This document shows positions 27,273-36,340 of a stretch of 64,000 nucleotides of DNA, piece after piece (within the stretch, counting starts at the first letter, position 1; each line of letters starts with the position of its first letter). The stretch covers positions 1 to 64,000 of the forward strand of contig CAYLIC010000002.1 of the NCBI GenBank assembly GCA_964383815.1, in the 5' to 3' direction. This DNA is from UBA11524 sp964383815 (GTDB lineage Bacteria; Bacillota; Clostridia; Christensenellales; Aristaeellaceae). A program made the position numbers and the translations under genes. A model generated the notes under the pieces. That model was given only the letters and a program-made list of their open reading frames with translations, made no database searches and had not been told where the DNA came from.

Positions 27273-27548
27273 TTGGAGCTGAATGTGCATGACAATACCA
27301 GGATTGTGGAGGTCTGGCTAACCAACGCCGAAAAAAACGACCCGGCAGTGCAGGCACGCTTGAACGACCTCTGTGCGAAATACATGGAAAAGAAGTTCAC
27401 CGTTGCAGTGTTTCATTCCGGCGGCGGCGACTTGTACCAAAACACCCGTGAGCTGCTGGCGTACAACAAGCGCAGGTGCGCCCAGCGGTCTGCCCTGCAG
27501 GCACAGAAACCAAACCCGCCCCACAGGGCAGCAGGCATGGAAAGGTGA
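27273..27548 (+). CDS. Small conserved protein of the mobile-element module
   Basis: The product has 91 residues and starts at a TTG eight bases after GAAGGAG. It contains RIVEVWLTNAEKND, a central FTVAVFHSGGGDLYQNT and LLAYNKRR. I associate small proteins of this pattern with recombinase-bearing elements of gut Clostridia, but no function is known to me. There is no helix-turn-helix evident. Its position directly ahead of the recombinase makes it a candidate directionality factor or transfer accessory, which is inference. A terminator follows, so it is a separate transcript from the recombinase. Confidence 0.55.
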   Translation: MELNVHDNTRIVEVWLTNAEKNDPAVQARLNDLCAKYMEKKFTVAVFHSGGGDLYQNTRELLAYNKRRCAQRSALQAQKPNPPHRAAGMER

Positions 27549-27556
27549 CACAAAAA

Positions 27557-27579
27557 GAGCGGACGCCCCGCTCCTTTTT
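27557..27579 (+). terminator. Intrinsic terminator after the small protein gene
   Basis: GAGCGG (27557-27562) pairs with CCGCTC (27568-27573) around a 5-base loop, followed by CTTTTTC. Confidence 0.65.
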
Positions 27580-27878
27580 CATGCCGTTAACACCTCACGA
27601 CCGCACATCGTGATCCCCAATGACGCCCTTGAAGAGGTTCACCGTGTTTGAAAGCAGACCATCCACACAATTCGTGAGGGTGTTCTGCTCATTTCTACTC
27701 CATATGACACCAGCAACAGCCTTCCCAGGCAAACCGGGAATCCCGCCGCCCATGTGCACCCTCGCGGAAAAGATGCTTCGGATAAGTTGCCTTTGCCAGA
27801 CGGTCGCATGATGACAAAACAGTGTTTCTGGTTGAGTAATACCTGCATTGCAAAGCAAATAAAGCGCCAAATATTTCC
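27580..27878. other. No gene seen
   Basis: About 300 bases without a convincing gene or repeat, between the small protein's terminator and the recombinase promoter. Confidence 0.4.
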
Positions 27879-27879
27879 C

Positions 27880-27909
27880 TTGTCACCCCCCATCAGAATG
27901 ATTTACAAT
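27880..27909 (+). promoter_or_regulatory. Candidate promoter of the recombinase
   Basis: TTGTCA (27880-27885), an 18-base spacer and TACAAT (27904-27909), 70 bases before the TTG start. Confidence 0.4.
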
Positions 27910-27978
27910 ATCATCTGTACAAAAGCACGCATGATAAGAACAATAGTGAACCTTGTCGAACCTCAGGAGGTGCTGCCC

Positions 27979-30144
27979 TTGACCGAACGCTTTGACATTG
28001 CCGGCTATGCCCGCATTTCTGTTGACGACGAGCTGGAGCGGGATAACATATCCATCGAAAACCAGAAAGCCATTATCGGGGAATATGTAAGGACGCGCTT
28101 TCCCGGCAGCACGCTGACCTTCTTTGAGGATCGTGACCGCAGCGGCTATACCTTCGAGCAGCGGGAAGGCTACCAGCAGATGCGCAAGGGGCTGATGGGC
28201 CACAGGTACGACATGCTGATTGTCAAGGACTTCTCCCGCTTTTCCCGGCGAAACAGCCGTGGTCTGGTGGAGCTGGAGGACCTGCGGGACAACAAAATCC
28301 GCATTATCTCCATCGGGGAAAATGTGGACTATCCCAACGATGACGACTGGCTGAAGATTCAGTTTCAGTTTCTCATCAACGAAATGCCCGTCACCGATAC
28401 CTCCCGCAAGGTGAAAAACGTCATCAGGCATCGCCAGCAGGAGGGCGAGTGGATTTGCGCTGCGCCCTACGGGTACATTGTCAGCAAGCAGAAGGCCTTT
28501 GAGATTGTCCCCACGGAGGCGGAGATTGTGCGGCTGATTTACAAGCTGTACATTGAGGACGGCTGGGGGTACAAGAAGATCGCCAACCACCTGACGGACG
28601 AAGGCATTCCCACGCCACGAATGAGCGAGCAGATGCGCAGGGAAGCCGAAGGCGCCGGGAGCAAGCGGGAGGCCAGGCATATTTGGGCGATTGCCTCCAT
28701 CCAGGGGATTCTGGAAAACGACTTCTACATCGGCACCTTCCGCCAGCGCAAGTACACCCGTGCCAAGATTAACGGCAAGGATGTGAAGCTGGATGCGGAC
28801 GAGCACATCGTCATTGAGAATCATCATCAGGCGATAATCCCCTACCGCACCTTTGCCATGGCGATGGCGCTGCGGGAAAAGCGCTCCACCAGCCATTACC
28901 GGGGCGTGAAGAAAAACGACAACTTCTACTCCGGCTTTCTCACCTGCGGAGATTGCGGCAGCCCCATGTTCGCCATGAGCCGCAGCAACCTGCAGCCCGC
29001 CTATACCTGCGGCACCTATCACCGCCGCGGGCGGGCAGGCTGCACCAGTCACCACATTCGAGTGGATAAGCTGGATGAGCTGCTGAAGCTCTATGTTCAG
29101 AAGGTGATGAACACCTCCGCTGCCATGCTGGATAAGCTCAACGCCGACCTTGCCAGCGAAGCGGACGATATTGCCGAAACGGAAGTCTCCGCCGACAACC
29201 TGGCGAAGCTGCAGGAGGAACTGAAGGAGGAGCTGAAAGTCACCAAGCGCCAGCGCATCCGGGACATGATGAAGCACCCGGAGCGTGAGGCTGCCCTGGA
29301 AGCCACCTATGACGAGATGGAAGAAGATCTGCTGCGGAAGATTGACGGCCTGGAAAAGCAGATTCAGCTGCTGGCACACAAGCGCAACACCATCATCCAG
29401 GTGAACCGCACGGCAAAAACCGCCATGGACGTTTTCAGGGACATTCTTGAAAAAGAAAAGCTGGAGCGCACCGATTTGGAACTGATTATCAGCCGCATTT
29501 ACGTTTATGAGAACCGCCTTGAGCTGCATCTGCAAGCCGACGTTGACGCCCTCATCCGCACGGAAGCCACGGAGGACACCGTAAATTTTAACCGGGACAT
29601 CGGAAATTTGAACTGCCGTATTGTCCAGACGGCGAAAAACCAGAAGGACAAGGTTTTCGATGTCCATGTTATCAGCGGCGGCGACCCGCTGGAGATTTAC
29701 ACCGACCGTGACGGCGAGGTCATCCTGAAGAAGTATTCCCCCATTGGGGAGATGCAGTCCTTCGCCAAGGATTACACCGAATCCCTGTTCCGCTCCCTGG
29801 GGCATATCGCCTGCATTGTGGACAGGGATCAGGTGGTGGCAGCCAGCGGCGTCAGCAAAAAGGAACTGTGGGACAAGCCCATCAGCCACGACCTGGAAAC
29901 CGCCATTGCCAACCGGCAGACCGTGGCCATCAACAGGAACCTGGGCGGCAAAACCGTTGCCATTACCAACGAGGAGGATTCCCAGGGCTACACCGCCCAG
30001 GTGCTCTCCCCCATCATTGCAGATGGCGAGGCCATCGGCGCGGTGCTGCTGCTCAGCCGCGAGCAAGGCGCCCGCATGGGCGATACGGAGCTGAAGGTGG
30101 CTGAAACCGCCGCAGGCATTGTGGGCAGGCAGATGGAACAGTAA
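27979..30144 (+). CDS. Large serine recombinase fused in frame to the C-terminal part of SpoVT
   Basis: The product has 721 residues. The start is TTG at 27979, with AGGAGG eight bases upstream. Residues 1-567 are a large serine recombinase: catalytic Ser14 in YARIS, the arginine-rich DFSRFSRR, a recombinase domain (APYGYIVSKQKAFEIV, IQGILENDFYIGTFRQRK), a zinc ribbon (CGDCGSPMF...CGTYHRRGRAGC), a long coiled coil (LAKLQEELKEELK onward) and a beta-rich end. Residues 568-573 (GDPLEI) are the att core. Residues 574-721 are the rest of SpoVT: the last AbrB strand (DGEVILKKYSPIGE) and the GAF-like domain (GHIACIVDRDQVVAASG). In the excised circle the recombinase would instead end with the 21-residue tail now at 63-125. 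Whether the fusion protein still recombines is unknown. Confidence 0.88.
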   Translation: MTERFDIAGYARISVDDELERDNISIENQKAIIGEYVRTRFPGSTLTFFEDRDRSGYTFEQREGYQQMRKGLMGHRYDMLIVKDFSRFSRRNSRGLVELEDLRDNKIRIISIGENVDYPNDDDWLKIQFQFLINEMPVTDTSRKVKNVIRHRQQEGEWICAAPYGYIVSKQKAFEIVPTEAEIVRLIYKLYIEDGWGYKKIANHLTDEGIPTPRMSEQMRREAEGAGSKREARHIWAIASIQGILENDFYIGTFRQRKYTRAKINGKDVKLDADEHIVIENHHQAIIPYRTFAMAMALREKRSTSHYRGVKKNDNFYSGFLTCGDCGSPMFAMSRSNLQPAYTCGTYHRRGRAGCTSHHIRVDKLDELLKLYVQKVMNTSAAMLDKLNADLASEADDIAETEVSADNLAKLQEELKEELKVTKRQRIRDMMKHPEREAALEATYDEMEEDLLRKIDGLEKQIQLLAHKRNTIIQVNRTAKTAMDVFRDILEKEKLERTDLELIISRIYVYENRLELHLQADVDALIRTEATEDTVNFNRDIGNLNCRIVQTAKNQKDKVFDVHVISGGDPLEIYTDRDGEVILKKYSPIGEMQSFAKDYTESLFRSLGHIACIVDRDQVVAASGVSKKELWDKPISHDLETAIANRQTVAINRNLGGKTVAITNEEDSQGYTAQVLSPIIADGEAIGAVLLLSREQGARMGDTELKVAETAAGIVGRQMEQ
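29680..29696 (+). repeat. attR core, inside the recombinase-SpoVT reading frame
   Basis: Identical to 45-61 and in the same codon phase. The element side (left) carries TGTTATC at 29667-29673, which becomes an inverted-repeat partner of GATAACA at 59-65 when the element ends are joined. The right side is spoVT. Confidence 0.85.
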
Positions 30145-30150
30145 CGCTCT

Positions 30151-30175
30151 CCTCCGCGTTTGCGGAGGTTTTTTT
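30151..30175 (+). terminator. Intrinsic terminator of spoVT
   Basis: CCTCCGC (30151-30157), loop GTTT, GCGGAGG (30162-30168), then a run of seven T. Confidence 0.85.
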
Positions 30176-30242
30176 CTTTTCCCTTCCCTGCAGCGGAAAA
30201 ACATGCTATAATAGCTGTATTCTTGCGCATGGAGGAATGGAC

Positions 30243-31820
30243 ATGGTCAGGCTGCTGGATACCACCCTGCGGGACGGCGCACAGGCGGAAGGCATTACCT
30301 TCTCCCTGGATGACAAGCGCCGTATTGCTCAGGCCCTGGACGAGCTGGGCATTGGGTATATCGAGGCAGGAAATCCCGCTGCCAATCCCAAGGATGCAGC
30401 CTTTTTCGCCCAGGCCGCCGGCATGGCGCTGCACAGGGCACGGCTGGTGGCCTTTGGCTCCACCATCCGCCCCGGTGAAAGCCCGGAGGAGGATGCCGCG
30501 CTATCCGCACTTCTTTCAAGCGGAGCAGGCGTTGCCACCATCTTTGGCAAAAGCTCCGTTCTCCATGTGGAGCAGGTGCTCCGCTGCACCCGGGAGGAAA
30601 ACCTGCGGCTCATCCGCGAAAGCGTTGCCTACCTGGTTTCCCACGGCCTGGAGGTCTGGTTCGATGCGGAGCACTTCTTCGATGGCTACAAGGCCGATGC
30701 GGCCTATGCCATGGCCTGCCTGCAGGCTGCCCTGGAGGGTGGCGCCGCAACCCTGACCCTTTGCGATACCAACGGCGGCACCATGCCGGAGGAGGTTGCC
30801 GCCATTGTCCGTGCCGTTCATGGGCAGCTTGATGCGCCCCTGGGCATTCACTGCCACAACGATTGCGGCCTGGCAACGGCCTGCACCCTGGCAGCTGTGC
30901 AGGCAGGCGCGGAGATTGTTCAGGGCACCATGGGCGGCGTGGGCGAGCGCTGCGGCAATGCCGACCTGTCCACCCTGATTCCCCTGTTGGAGATGAAGCT
31001 CCATCAGCCTTGCCTGCCGGAAGGGCATTTGCCCATGCTGACCCACACCGCCCGCTTTGTGGCGGAGGTTATGAACCTGTCCCTGAACGAGCGCGCGCCC
31101 TTTGTTGGCCACGCTGCCTTTGCCCATAAGGGCGGCATGCACATAGACGGTGTGCTGAAGCATGCACCCTCCTTCGAGCAGATACCGCCCGAGAGTGTTG
31201 GCAATCAGCGCCGCTTTCTCATCAGCGACCAGGCAGGCCGTGCCGGTGTGTACGCCAGGCTCAGCCGCATTTTGCCCGATGTGCCCCGGGACAGTGCCGA
31301 TATGGCCCGGGTCATCACCCGGCTGAAGGAGAAGGAAGCCCGGGGATATACCTATGAAAACGCGGAGGGTTCCTTTGCGCTCATGGCCCTGGACACCCTG
31401 GGCCGCAGGCCCAAGTTCTTTGAGGTGGTGGACTTCCATGTGCTGTGCCAGAGTCCCTTCAATGCCACCCAGGTTGCCAAAAGCGCTCAGGCCTATGTGA
31501 AGGTCAGCGTAGGCGGGCGTGAAGGCATCAACGCCGCCGAGGGCGACGGCCCCGTGAACGCCCTGGACATTGCCCTGCGCAAGACCCTGGCGGACTTCTA
31601 TCCGGCCATCAGCCACATGCGCCTGAAGGATTTCAAGGTGCGCGTGCTGGACATGGGCGGCACAGCCTCCACCGTCCGTGTGTCCATCGAATCCACCGAT
31701 GGGCAGCACGTCTGGTCCACGGTGGGCGTTTCCAGCAACATTATTCAGGCCTGCTTCAAGGCCCTGGTGGACTCCATCGACTACCTGCTGACCTATCACA
31801 GCCAGCAAACAGATTCGTAA
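30243..31820 (+). CDS. cimA: (R)-citramalate synthase
   Basis: The product has 525 residues and belongs to the DRE-TIM metallolyase family. It joins acetyl-CoA and pyruvate to give citramalate, the first step of the threonine-independent isoleucine route. LLDTTLRDGAQAEGITFS, TLTLCDTNGG, HCHNDCGLA and GGVGERCGNADL are present, and the C-terminal 120 residues form the LeuA-type regulatory domain. The length and the phrase DGAQAEG point to CimA rather than LeuA. GGAGG stands seven bases before the ATG at 30243; an ATG at 30237 is too close to it. A TATAAT at 30207-30212 is the probable -10. Confidence 0.9.
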   Translation: MVRLLDTTLRDGAQAEGITFSLDDKRRIAQALDELGIGYIEAGNPAANPKDAAFFAQAAGMALHRARLVAFGSTIRPGESPEEDAALSALLSSGAGVATIFGKSSVLHVEQVLRCTREENLRLIRESVAYLVSHGLEVWFDAEHFFDGYKADAAYAMACLQAALEGGAATLTLCDTNGGTMPEEVAAIVRAVHGQLDAPLGIHCHNDCGLATACTLAAVQAGAEIVQGTMGGVGERCGNADLSTLIPLLEMKLHQPCLPEGHLPMLTHTARFVAEVMNLSLNERAPFVGHAAFAHKGGMHIDGVLKHAPSFEQIPPESVGNQRRFLISDQAGRAGVYARLSRILPDVPRDSADMARVITRLKEKEARGYTYENAEGSFALMALDTLGRRPKFFEVVDFHVLCQSPFNATQVAKSAQAYVKVSVGGREGINAAEGDGPVNALDIALRKTLADFYPAISHMRLKDFKVRVLDMGGTASTVRVSIESTDGQHVWSTVGVSSNIIQACFKALVDSIDYLLTYHSQQTDS

Positions 31821-31889
31821 CAAATGTTTTCCTGAAATTTATTATAAACGTTACATTTTTCTTGGAAGAATACCTGGAGGAGCTTCGTT

Positions 31890-32489
31890 ATGATGGATGG
31901 AAGAACCATTCTGGCAGTGATGCGCCGCCTGCAGGGCCTGTGCATCCGCTCCGGCCTGGCAGAGGAAGGTGAGGACGTGCAGGCAGCTTCCACCCGCGAC
32001 CCCATGGCATACTTTGAGGAGCTGTATGAAAAGTATGCAACGGATGTTTTGCGGGTATGCTATTTTTACCTGGGCGACAGGCACAAGGCCGAGGACGTGT
32101 GCCAGGATGTGTTTGTGCGCCTTATCACCAACGCACCCGACCTGCAAGAGGGCCGGGAAAAGGCCTGGCTGCTGAAGGTGGCCCTGAACCGCTGCCGGGA
32201 TTTGTGGCGCGGCGCCTGGCTGAAGCGGGTGGTGCTTGGCTCCCCTGCCTTCGAGCTGGTTCCCGCCCCGGATGAGTTTGGTCGCCTGGCGGAGCAGGAG
32301 GAAATGATGCAGGCCGTCAATCAGCTGCCCGCCACCTTCAAGGAGGTTATTCTGCTGCACTACTACCAAGGCTTCGGCATATCCGAAATTGCCGACATGA
32401 TGGATCTGCCCGAGGGAACCATTTCCTCCCGCCTGAGCCGCGGACGCAAAAAGCTCGAAAACATTCTGAAAGGAGGCGATGCCCGGTGA
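31890..32489 (+). CDS. ECF-type RNA polymerase sigma factor
   Basis: The product has 199 residues. Region 2 reads FEELYEKYATDVLRVCYFYLGDRHKAEDVCQDVFVRL; region 4 reads LPATFKEVILLHYYQGFGISEIADMMDLPEGTISSRLSRGRKKL. There is an N-terminal extension of about 40 residues before region 2. The next gene overlaps by four bases and encodes a membrane protein likely to be its partner. GGAGGAG seven bases ahead fixes the start. Confidence 0.92.
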   Translation: MMDGRTILAVMRRLQGLCIRSGLAEEGEDVQAASTRDPMAYFEELYEKYATDVLRVCYFYLGDRHKAEDVCQDVFVRLITNAPDLQEGREKAWLLKVALNRCRDLWRGAWLKRVVLGSPAFELVPAPDEFGRLAEQEEMMQAVNQLPATFKEVILLHYYQGFGISEIADMMDLPEGTISSRLSRGRKKLENILKGGDAR

Positions 32490-33403
32490 AGCGCCTTGAA
32501 CAGCTGCCCGAAATCACTGAAAAAGCTCTCGGTGGACTGACCGCCGGGCAAAACCTGAAGCTCCGCATTGAAAAAGCCGCTGCAAACCCTGTGCCTGCCC
32601 GCCGCCCTGCTTCCGCCTGGGTGCCTGCCCTGTGCTGTGCGCTGGTGCTGGCACTGGTCCTGGGCATTCCCGCCCTGAACCAGCAGCCTCAAACCCAGCT
32701 GATTGCCAGCCAGCCTGCCGGCGCGCCCACCACCGGTGTCGATCGCGGCCTGCTGGACCTGGACAACGGCGTCACCATCCGCCAGGGCGGCTCCGTGCCC
32801 AGCTACCGCAGCATTTGGGCCAAGGGTGATGGGGGCAATTTCCCGCTGATTGGCGTGGAGGGCCGGTACTACCGCATGCTCACCACGCCCGGCTCCGTGG
32901 GCAGCAGCCTGCTGGGCAGCAGCCTGGGCACCGTGGCTGAGTTCACCACCGAGCCTTCTCTCTCCGGCACGGATGTGATTCTCTCCAACGTTGCTGCCCA
33001 GAACAGCGATGTCTATGCCATTTTCGGCATGGGTGGCACGCTGATTGCCGCCCCGGTGGATGGTGAATACCGCCTGTTCCAGCGGGTCAGCTTCAACGGC
33101 AGCGCCCTGCGCGGCAGCGAAGGCCTGGCGGACACCCTGCAAATTGCCGGGCACATTGCCGGCATGGAGCTGAGCGATGTGGGCACCATTGCCGACAGCG
33201 CCCTCTGCGAAAGCCTGTTTGCCACACTGACCTCCGCCGCCAGCTATGAGAGCAGCGGCGCCATCAGCGGCAAGCAGTCCCTGCTGATTTCCCTTGACAA
33301 CGGCCTGACCGTTCAGCTGTCCGTCAAGAACGACAAGCTGTCCGCCTGCGGCACCTGGAGCTGCCCGGAATTCTTCGAGGCATTCTCCGCCGCCGTGCAA
33401 TGA
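32486..33403 (+). CDS. Single-pass membrane protein, probable anti-sigma partner
   Basis: The product has 305 residues and starts at a GTG overlapping the sigma factor's stop (GTGA). A short cytoplasmic N-terminus (about 45 residues, no HxxxCxxC zinc motif) precedes one helix (VPALCCALVLALVLGIPAL). The remaining 230 residues lie outside and look beta-rich, with repeated DNGVTIRQGG / DNGLTVQLSV phrases. The arrangement is that of anti-sigma factors in Clostridia, but the sequence alone does not prove binding. A strong terminator follows at 33418. Confidence 0.65.
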   Translation: MKRLEQLPEITEKALGGLTAGQNLKLRIEKAAANPVPARRPASAWVPALCCALVLALVLGIPALNQQPQTQLIASQPAGAPTTGVDRGLLDLDNGVTIRQGGSVPSYRSIWAKGDGGNFPLIGVEGRYYRMLTTPGSVGSSLLGSSLGTVAEFTTEPSLSGTDVILSNVAAQNSDVYAIFGMGGTLIAAPVDGEYRLFQRVSFNGSALRGSEGLADTLQIAGHIAGMELSDVGTIADSALCESLFATLTSAASYESSGAISGKQSLLISLDNGLTVQLSVKNDKLSACGTWSCPEFFEAFSAAVQ

Positions 33404-33417
33404 GGCACAACGCAAAA

Positions 33418-33448
33418 GGAGCGACCCGCGCCGGTCGCTCCCTTTTTT
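33418..33448. terminator. Intrinsic terminator
   Basis: GGAGCGACC (33418-33426) pairs with GGTCGCTCC (33433-33441), followed by six T, between convergent genes. Confidence 0.9.
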
Positions 33449-33460
33449 GTGTTTCACCTG

Positions 33461-35074
33461 TCAAGCCAGGTGCTTTTTCAGCGTTGCCCGCACCGCACCG
33501 GGCCCGGCAAGCTCCTCCATCAGCAGTGCCTCCACCTTGTCCGCCAGGCCAGCCTTGTACAGGTCAGTGCCGAACAGCACAGGATTGGAAAGAATGTCCT
33601 GCAAGCGTCCCCTGGCGCTCTCCGGCTGACCCAGCTTCACGCCTGCCAGCTGGCCTTGCAGCTGCTCCAGCAGCGGATCGGAGGACACGGGCATGGGGTT
33701 GCCTTCATCGTCCACCGCCAGCAGATACCGCAGCCAGCCTGCCAGCACCAGGGGAATGGCAGTCAGGTCGGCAGGGTTACGGGAAGCATCCGCCATGTAG
33801 CTCTTGATGGTTTCACCAAAGCGGATGGCAATCTTCTGGGAGGTGTCCGTGGCAATACGCTGGGGCGTATCAGGGATGAAGGGATTGGGCAGGCGCTGCT
33901 CCACCACTTCATCAATAAACGCCCTGGGGCTGATGATGCCCGGGTCAGTCACCACAGGCAGGCCTTCCGCATAGCCAATGGTCTTTACCAGCTTCACCAG
34001 CTGCTCATCCTTCATTTCCTCAGCGATGGAGGCATACCCCAGCAGGCAGCCATACACTGCCAGGCCCGTATGCAAGGGGTTCAGGCAGGTGGTCACCTTC
34101 ATGCGCTCGGTCATGTTCACGGTGTCCCGGCTGGTCATGTACACGCCTGCCTTCTCCAGCGGCGGGCGACCATTGGGGAAGCGGTCCTCCACCACCAGAT
34201 ACTGGGGTGCCTCCGCATTCACAAAGGGCGCAATGTAGGTGTTCTTGCTGGTAACCACCGGCGCCATGTCCTCAACACCGGCGTCGGTCAGCTGCTTTTC
34301 AATCGCCTCGGCAGGCCTGGGGGTAATCTTGTCAATCATGCTCCAGGGGAAGGCCACGCGGGTTTCATCCGCCACATAGTCCACAAACCCGGCAGGCACC
34401 AGTTTCCTATCCGCCCAGGCCTTGACAATGGTCAGCACGGAGGCGCGCAGCTTTTCGCCATTGTGGGAGCAGTTATCCATGCTCACCAGTGCAATGGGTG
34501 CGCCGCCCGCCTGAAACCGTGCCCACAGCATGGCAGCCACGCAGCTCATGGCGTGCCGGGGAGCCGCCGGGCCATTGTCCATGTCCGCCAGCACCACAGG
34601 CAGCACTTCACCCTGCATGTTGGTCAGGGCGTATCCCTTTTCCGTAATGGTGAAGGACGCCATCTGCAGGCTGCTGTTTTCAAAGCAGCGTTTCAGCTCG
34701 CCCCAGGCCGCCGGGTTGGAGGCATCCGCCGCCAGTCCCCTGGCAATGGAGGCAATCACCTCCTTGCGGGTGGAGCCGTCCGGCAGGAGGGTGACCATCA
34801 GGGTCATGCTGTCGTGCGGGTTGTAGATTTTTCCAATGATGTCGTAGTCGAAGGTTTCTGCCGCCACAATGCCGCTGCGGGCCATGCCGTTTTCCAGCAG
34901 GTGCTGCTGCAGCGCCGCTATAAACCCGCGGAAGATATTTCCCGCGCCAAAGTGCACCCATACCGGGTTTTTCTCGGTATAGTCAGCCATCTGCCGCCAG
35001 TCAAACTTGGGCAGGGAAATGCCTGCCGCAGCATAGGCCTGCCTGTCCTGCAATCCCTCATAGGAAAGTTTCAT
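33461..35074 (-). CDS. uxuB: Fructuronate reductase (mannitol dehydrogenase family)
   Basis: The product has 537 residues. It reduces D-fructuronate to D-mannonate with NADH in glucuronate breakdown. The Rossmann entry is VWVHFGAGNIFRGF; VSMDNCSHNGEKL and the active-site Lys region VVTSKNTYIAPF match the long-chain polyol dehydrogenase family. The mannonate dehydratase gene lies directly upstream with a gap of 16 bases, which supports the fructuronate reductase assignment over mannitol dehydrogenase. Confidence 0.88.
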   Translation of the reverse strand: MKLSYEGLQDRQAYAAAGISLPKFDWRQMADYTEKNPVWVHFGAGNIFRGFIAALQQHLLENGMARSGIVAAETFDYDIIGKIYNPHDSMTLMVTLLPDGSTRKEVIASIARGLAADASNPAAWGELKRCFENSSLQMASFTITEKGYALTNMQGEVLPVVLADMDNGPAAPRHAMSCVAAMLWARFQAGGAPIALVSMDNCSHNGEKLRASVLTIVKAWADRKLVPAGFVDYVADETRVAFPWSMIDKITPRPAEAIEKQLTDAGVEDMAPVVTSKNTYIAPFVNAEAPQYLVVEDRFPNGRPPLEKAGVYMTSRDTVNMTERMKVTTCLNPLHTGLAVYGCLLGYASIAEEMKDEQLVKLVKTIGYAEGLPVVTDPGIISPRAFIDEVVEQRLPNPFIPDTPQRIATDTSQKIAIRFGETIKSYMADASRNPADLTAIPLVLAGWLRYLLAVDDEGNPMPVSSDPLLEQLQGQLAGVKLGQPESARGRLQDILSNPVLFGTDLYKAGLADKVEALLMEELAGPGAVRATLKKHLA

Positions 35075-35090
35075 CGGTATGCGCTCCTTC

Positions 35091-36170
35091 TCACTTGTTT
35101 CCCTTCATCCTGCACAGGGCCTCCCACAGGCCGTTCAGGTAGGTTACGCCCAGCGCCCGGTCGTACAGGCCATAGCCGGGCCTGCCCTGCTCGTCCCAGA
35201 TCATGCGCCCATGGTCGGGCCGGATGTAGGTGTCCGGGCAGGTGTCGTAAATAGCCTCCATGATTGCAAACATGTCCAAATCCCCCGTGGAGGACAGGTG
35301 GGCGGCCTCACGGAAGTGCCGATAGCCCAGGAACTTCACGTTGCGCACATGTACCGCGCCAATACGGTCCATCTCGCCAAAGTGCCGGATGATGGCGGGA
35401 ATGTCGTTCTCCGGGTTGGAGCCAAGGGAGCCTGTGCACAGGCACAGGGTGTTGGCAGGACTGTCGTGGAGCTTAACGATTTTGTCAAAGTCCTCCTGGC
35501 TGTGGGCAATGCGCGGCAGGCCGAAGATGGGCCAGGCCGGGTCGTCCGGGTGGCAGGCCATGCGCACGCCAACCTCCTCGCACACGGGAATCACCCTGTC
35601 CAGGAAATACTTGTAGTTCTCACGCAGCCTGTCCGGGGTCATGCCCTCGTACTGCTTCAGGGTGGTTTCCAGCTGGGCCAGGCGCTCCGGCTCCCAGCCG
35701 GGCAGGGAGAACCCCTTGGAATCTTCCGCCGTCCGGCGAACAATCTCCATGGGGCCCATTTCGCCCAGGTCAGCCTCGTTGAAATACAGGCTGTTGGAGC
35801 CATCCTCCTCAATGAGCCTTGCCAGGTCTGTCCGCAGCCAGTCGAACACGGGCATGAAGTTGTACACAATCACCTTCACGCCATACTTGGCCAGCGTGCG
35901 GATGGTGGAGCAGTAATTCTTAATGTATTCATCCCTGGTGGGCAGGCCCATTTTGATGTCCTCATGAACGTTCACGCTCTCCACAACCTCCAGCTCCAGG
36001 CCATGGGCGTGCACATACTCTGCCAGCTCCCGCACCTCATCCTCCGGCCAGTCCACCCCGGCAGGCTTGTCCAGCAAGCCCATCAGGCCGGTCATACCGG
36101 GAATCTGCTTCACATACTTCAGCGGAATAGGGTCGGATTCCTTACCATACCAGCGGAAAGTCATTTTCAT
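35091..36170 (-). CDS. uxuA: Mannonate dehydratase
   Basis: The product has 359 residues and converts D-mannonate to 2-keto-3-deoxygluconate. It shows MTFRWYGKESDPIPLKYVKQIPG, a metal-site series with MACHPDDPA, CLCTGSLGSN, VHVRNVKF and RPDHGR. The start at 36170 follows GGAGG by ten bases. With uxuB it forms a two-gene operon; the next pathway steps (kdgK, eda) are encoded at 45.4-47.6 kb. Confidence 0.93.
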   Translation of the reverse strand: MKMTFRWYGKESDPIPLKYVKQIPGMTGLMGLLDKPAGVDWPEDEVRELAEYVHAHGLELEVVESVNVHEDIKMGLPTRDEYIKNYCSTIRTLAKYGVKVIVYNFMPVFDWLRTDLARLIEEDGSNSLYFNEADLGEMGPMEIVRRTAEDSKGFSLPGWEPERLAQLETTLKQYEGMTPDRLRENYKYFLDRVIPVCEEVGVRMACHPDDPAWPIFGLPRIAHSQEDFDKIVKLHDSPANTLCLCTGSLGSNPENDIPAIIRHFGEMDRIGAVHVRNVKFLGYRHFREAAHLSSTGDLDMFAIMEAIYDTCPDTYIRPDHGRMIWDEQGRPGYGLYDRALGVTYLNGLWEALCRMKGNK

Positions 36171-36280
36171 ATAGCAGCAGCCTCCAAAGCTATTTTCGCA
36201 AGTAAACCACAATCATTATACGCGCATAGCCCCGTGAAGTCAACGGGAAAGGGCGGCGCCTCCCGCCTTGAGTATTTTGC

Positions 36281-36309
36281 TTGCACCAGCACACAAGCTG
36301 TGGTAAAAT
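36281..36309 (+). promoter_or_regulatory. Sigma-A type promoter
   Basis: TTGCAC (36281-36286), a 17-base spacer, TAAAAT (36304-36309), about 30 bases ahead of the zinc-ribbon gene. Confidence 0.6.
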
Positions 36310-36340
36310 GTACGCATCAATAGGAAAGGGAGGAGCAAAC

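Noticed and set aside
27883..30204. 773-codon open frame on the minus strand opposite the recombinase
   Set aside because: Antisense to a gene with catalytic Ser, zinc ribbon and SpoVT motifs; composition effect of a GC-rich third position.
30237..30242. ATG at 30237 as the cimA start
   Set aside because: It directly abuts GGAGGA; the ATG at 30243 has proper spacing and the conserved VRLLDTTLRDG follows at once.
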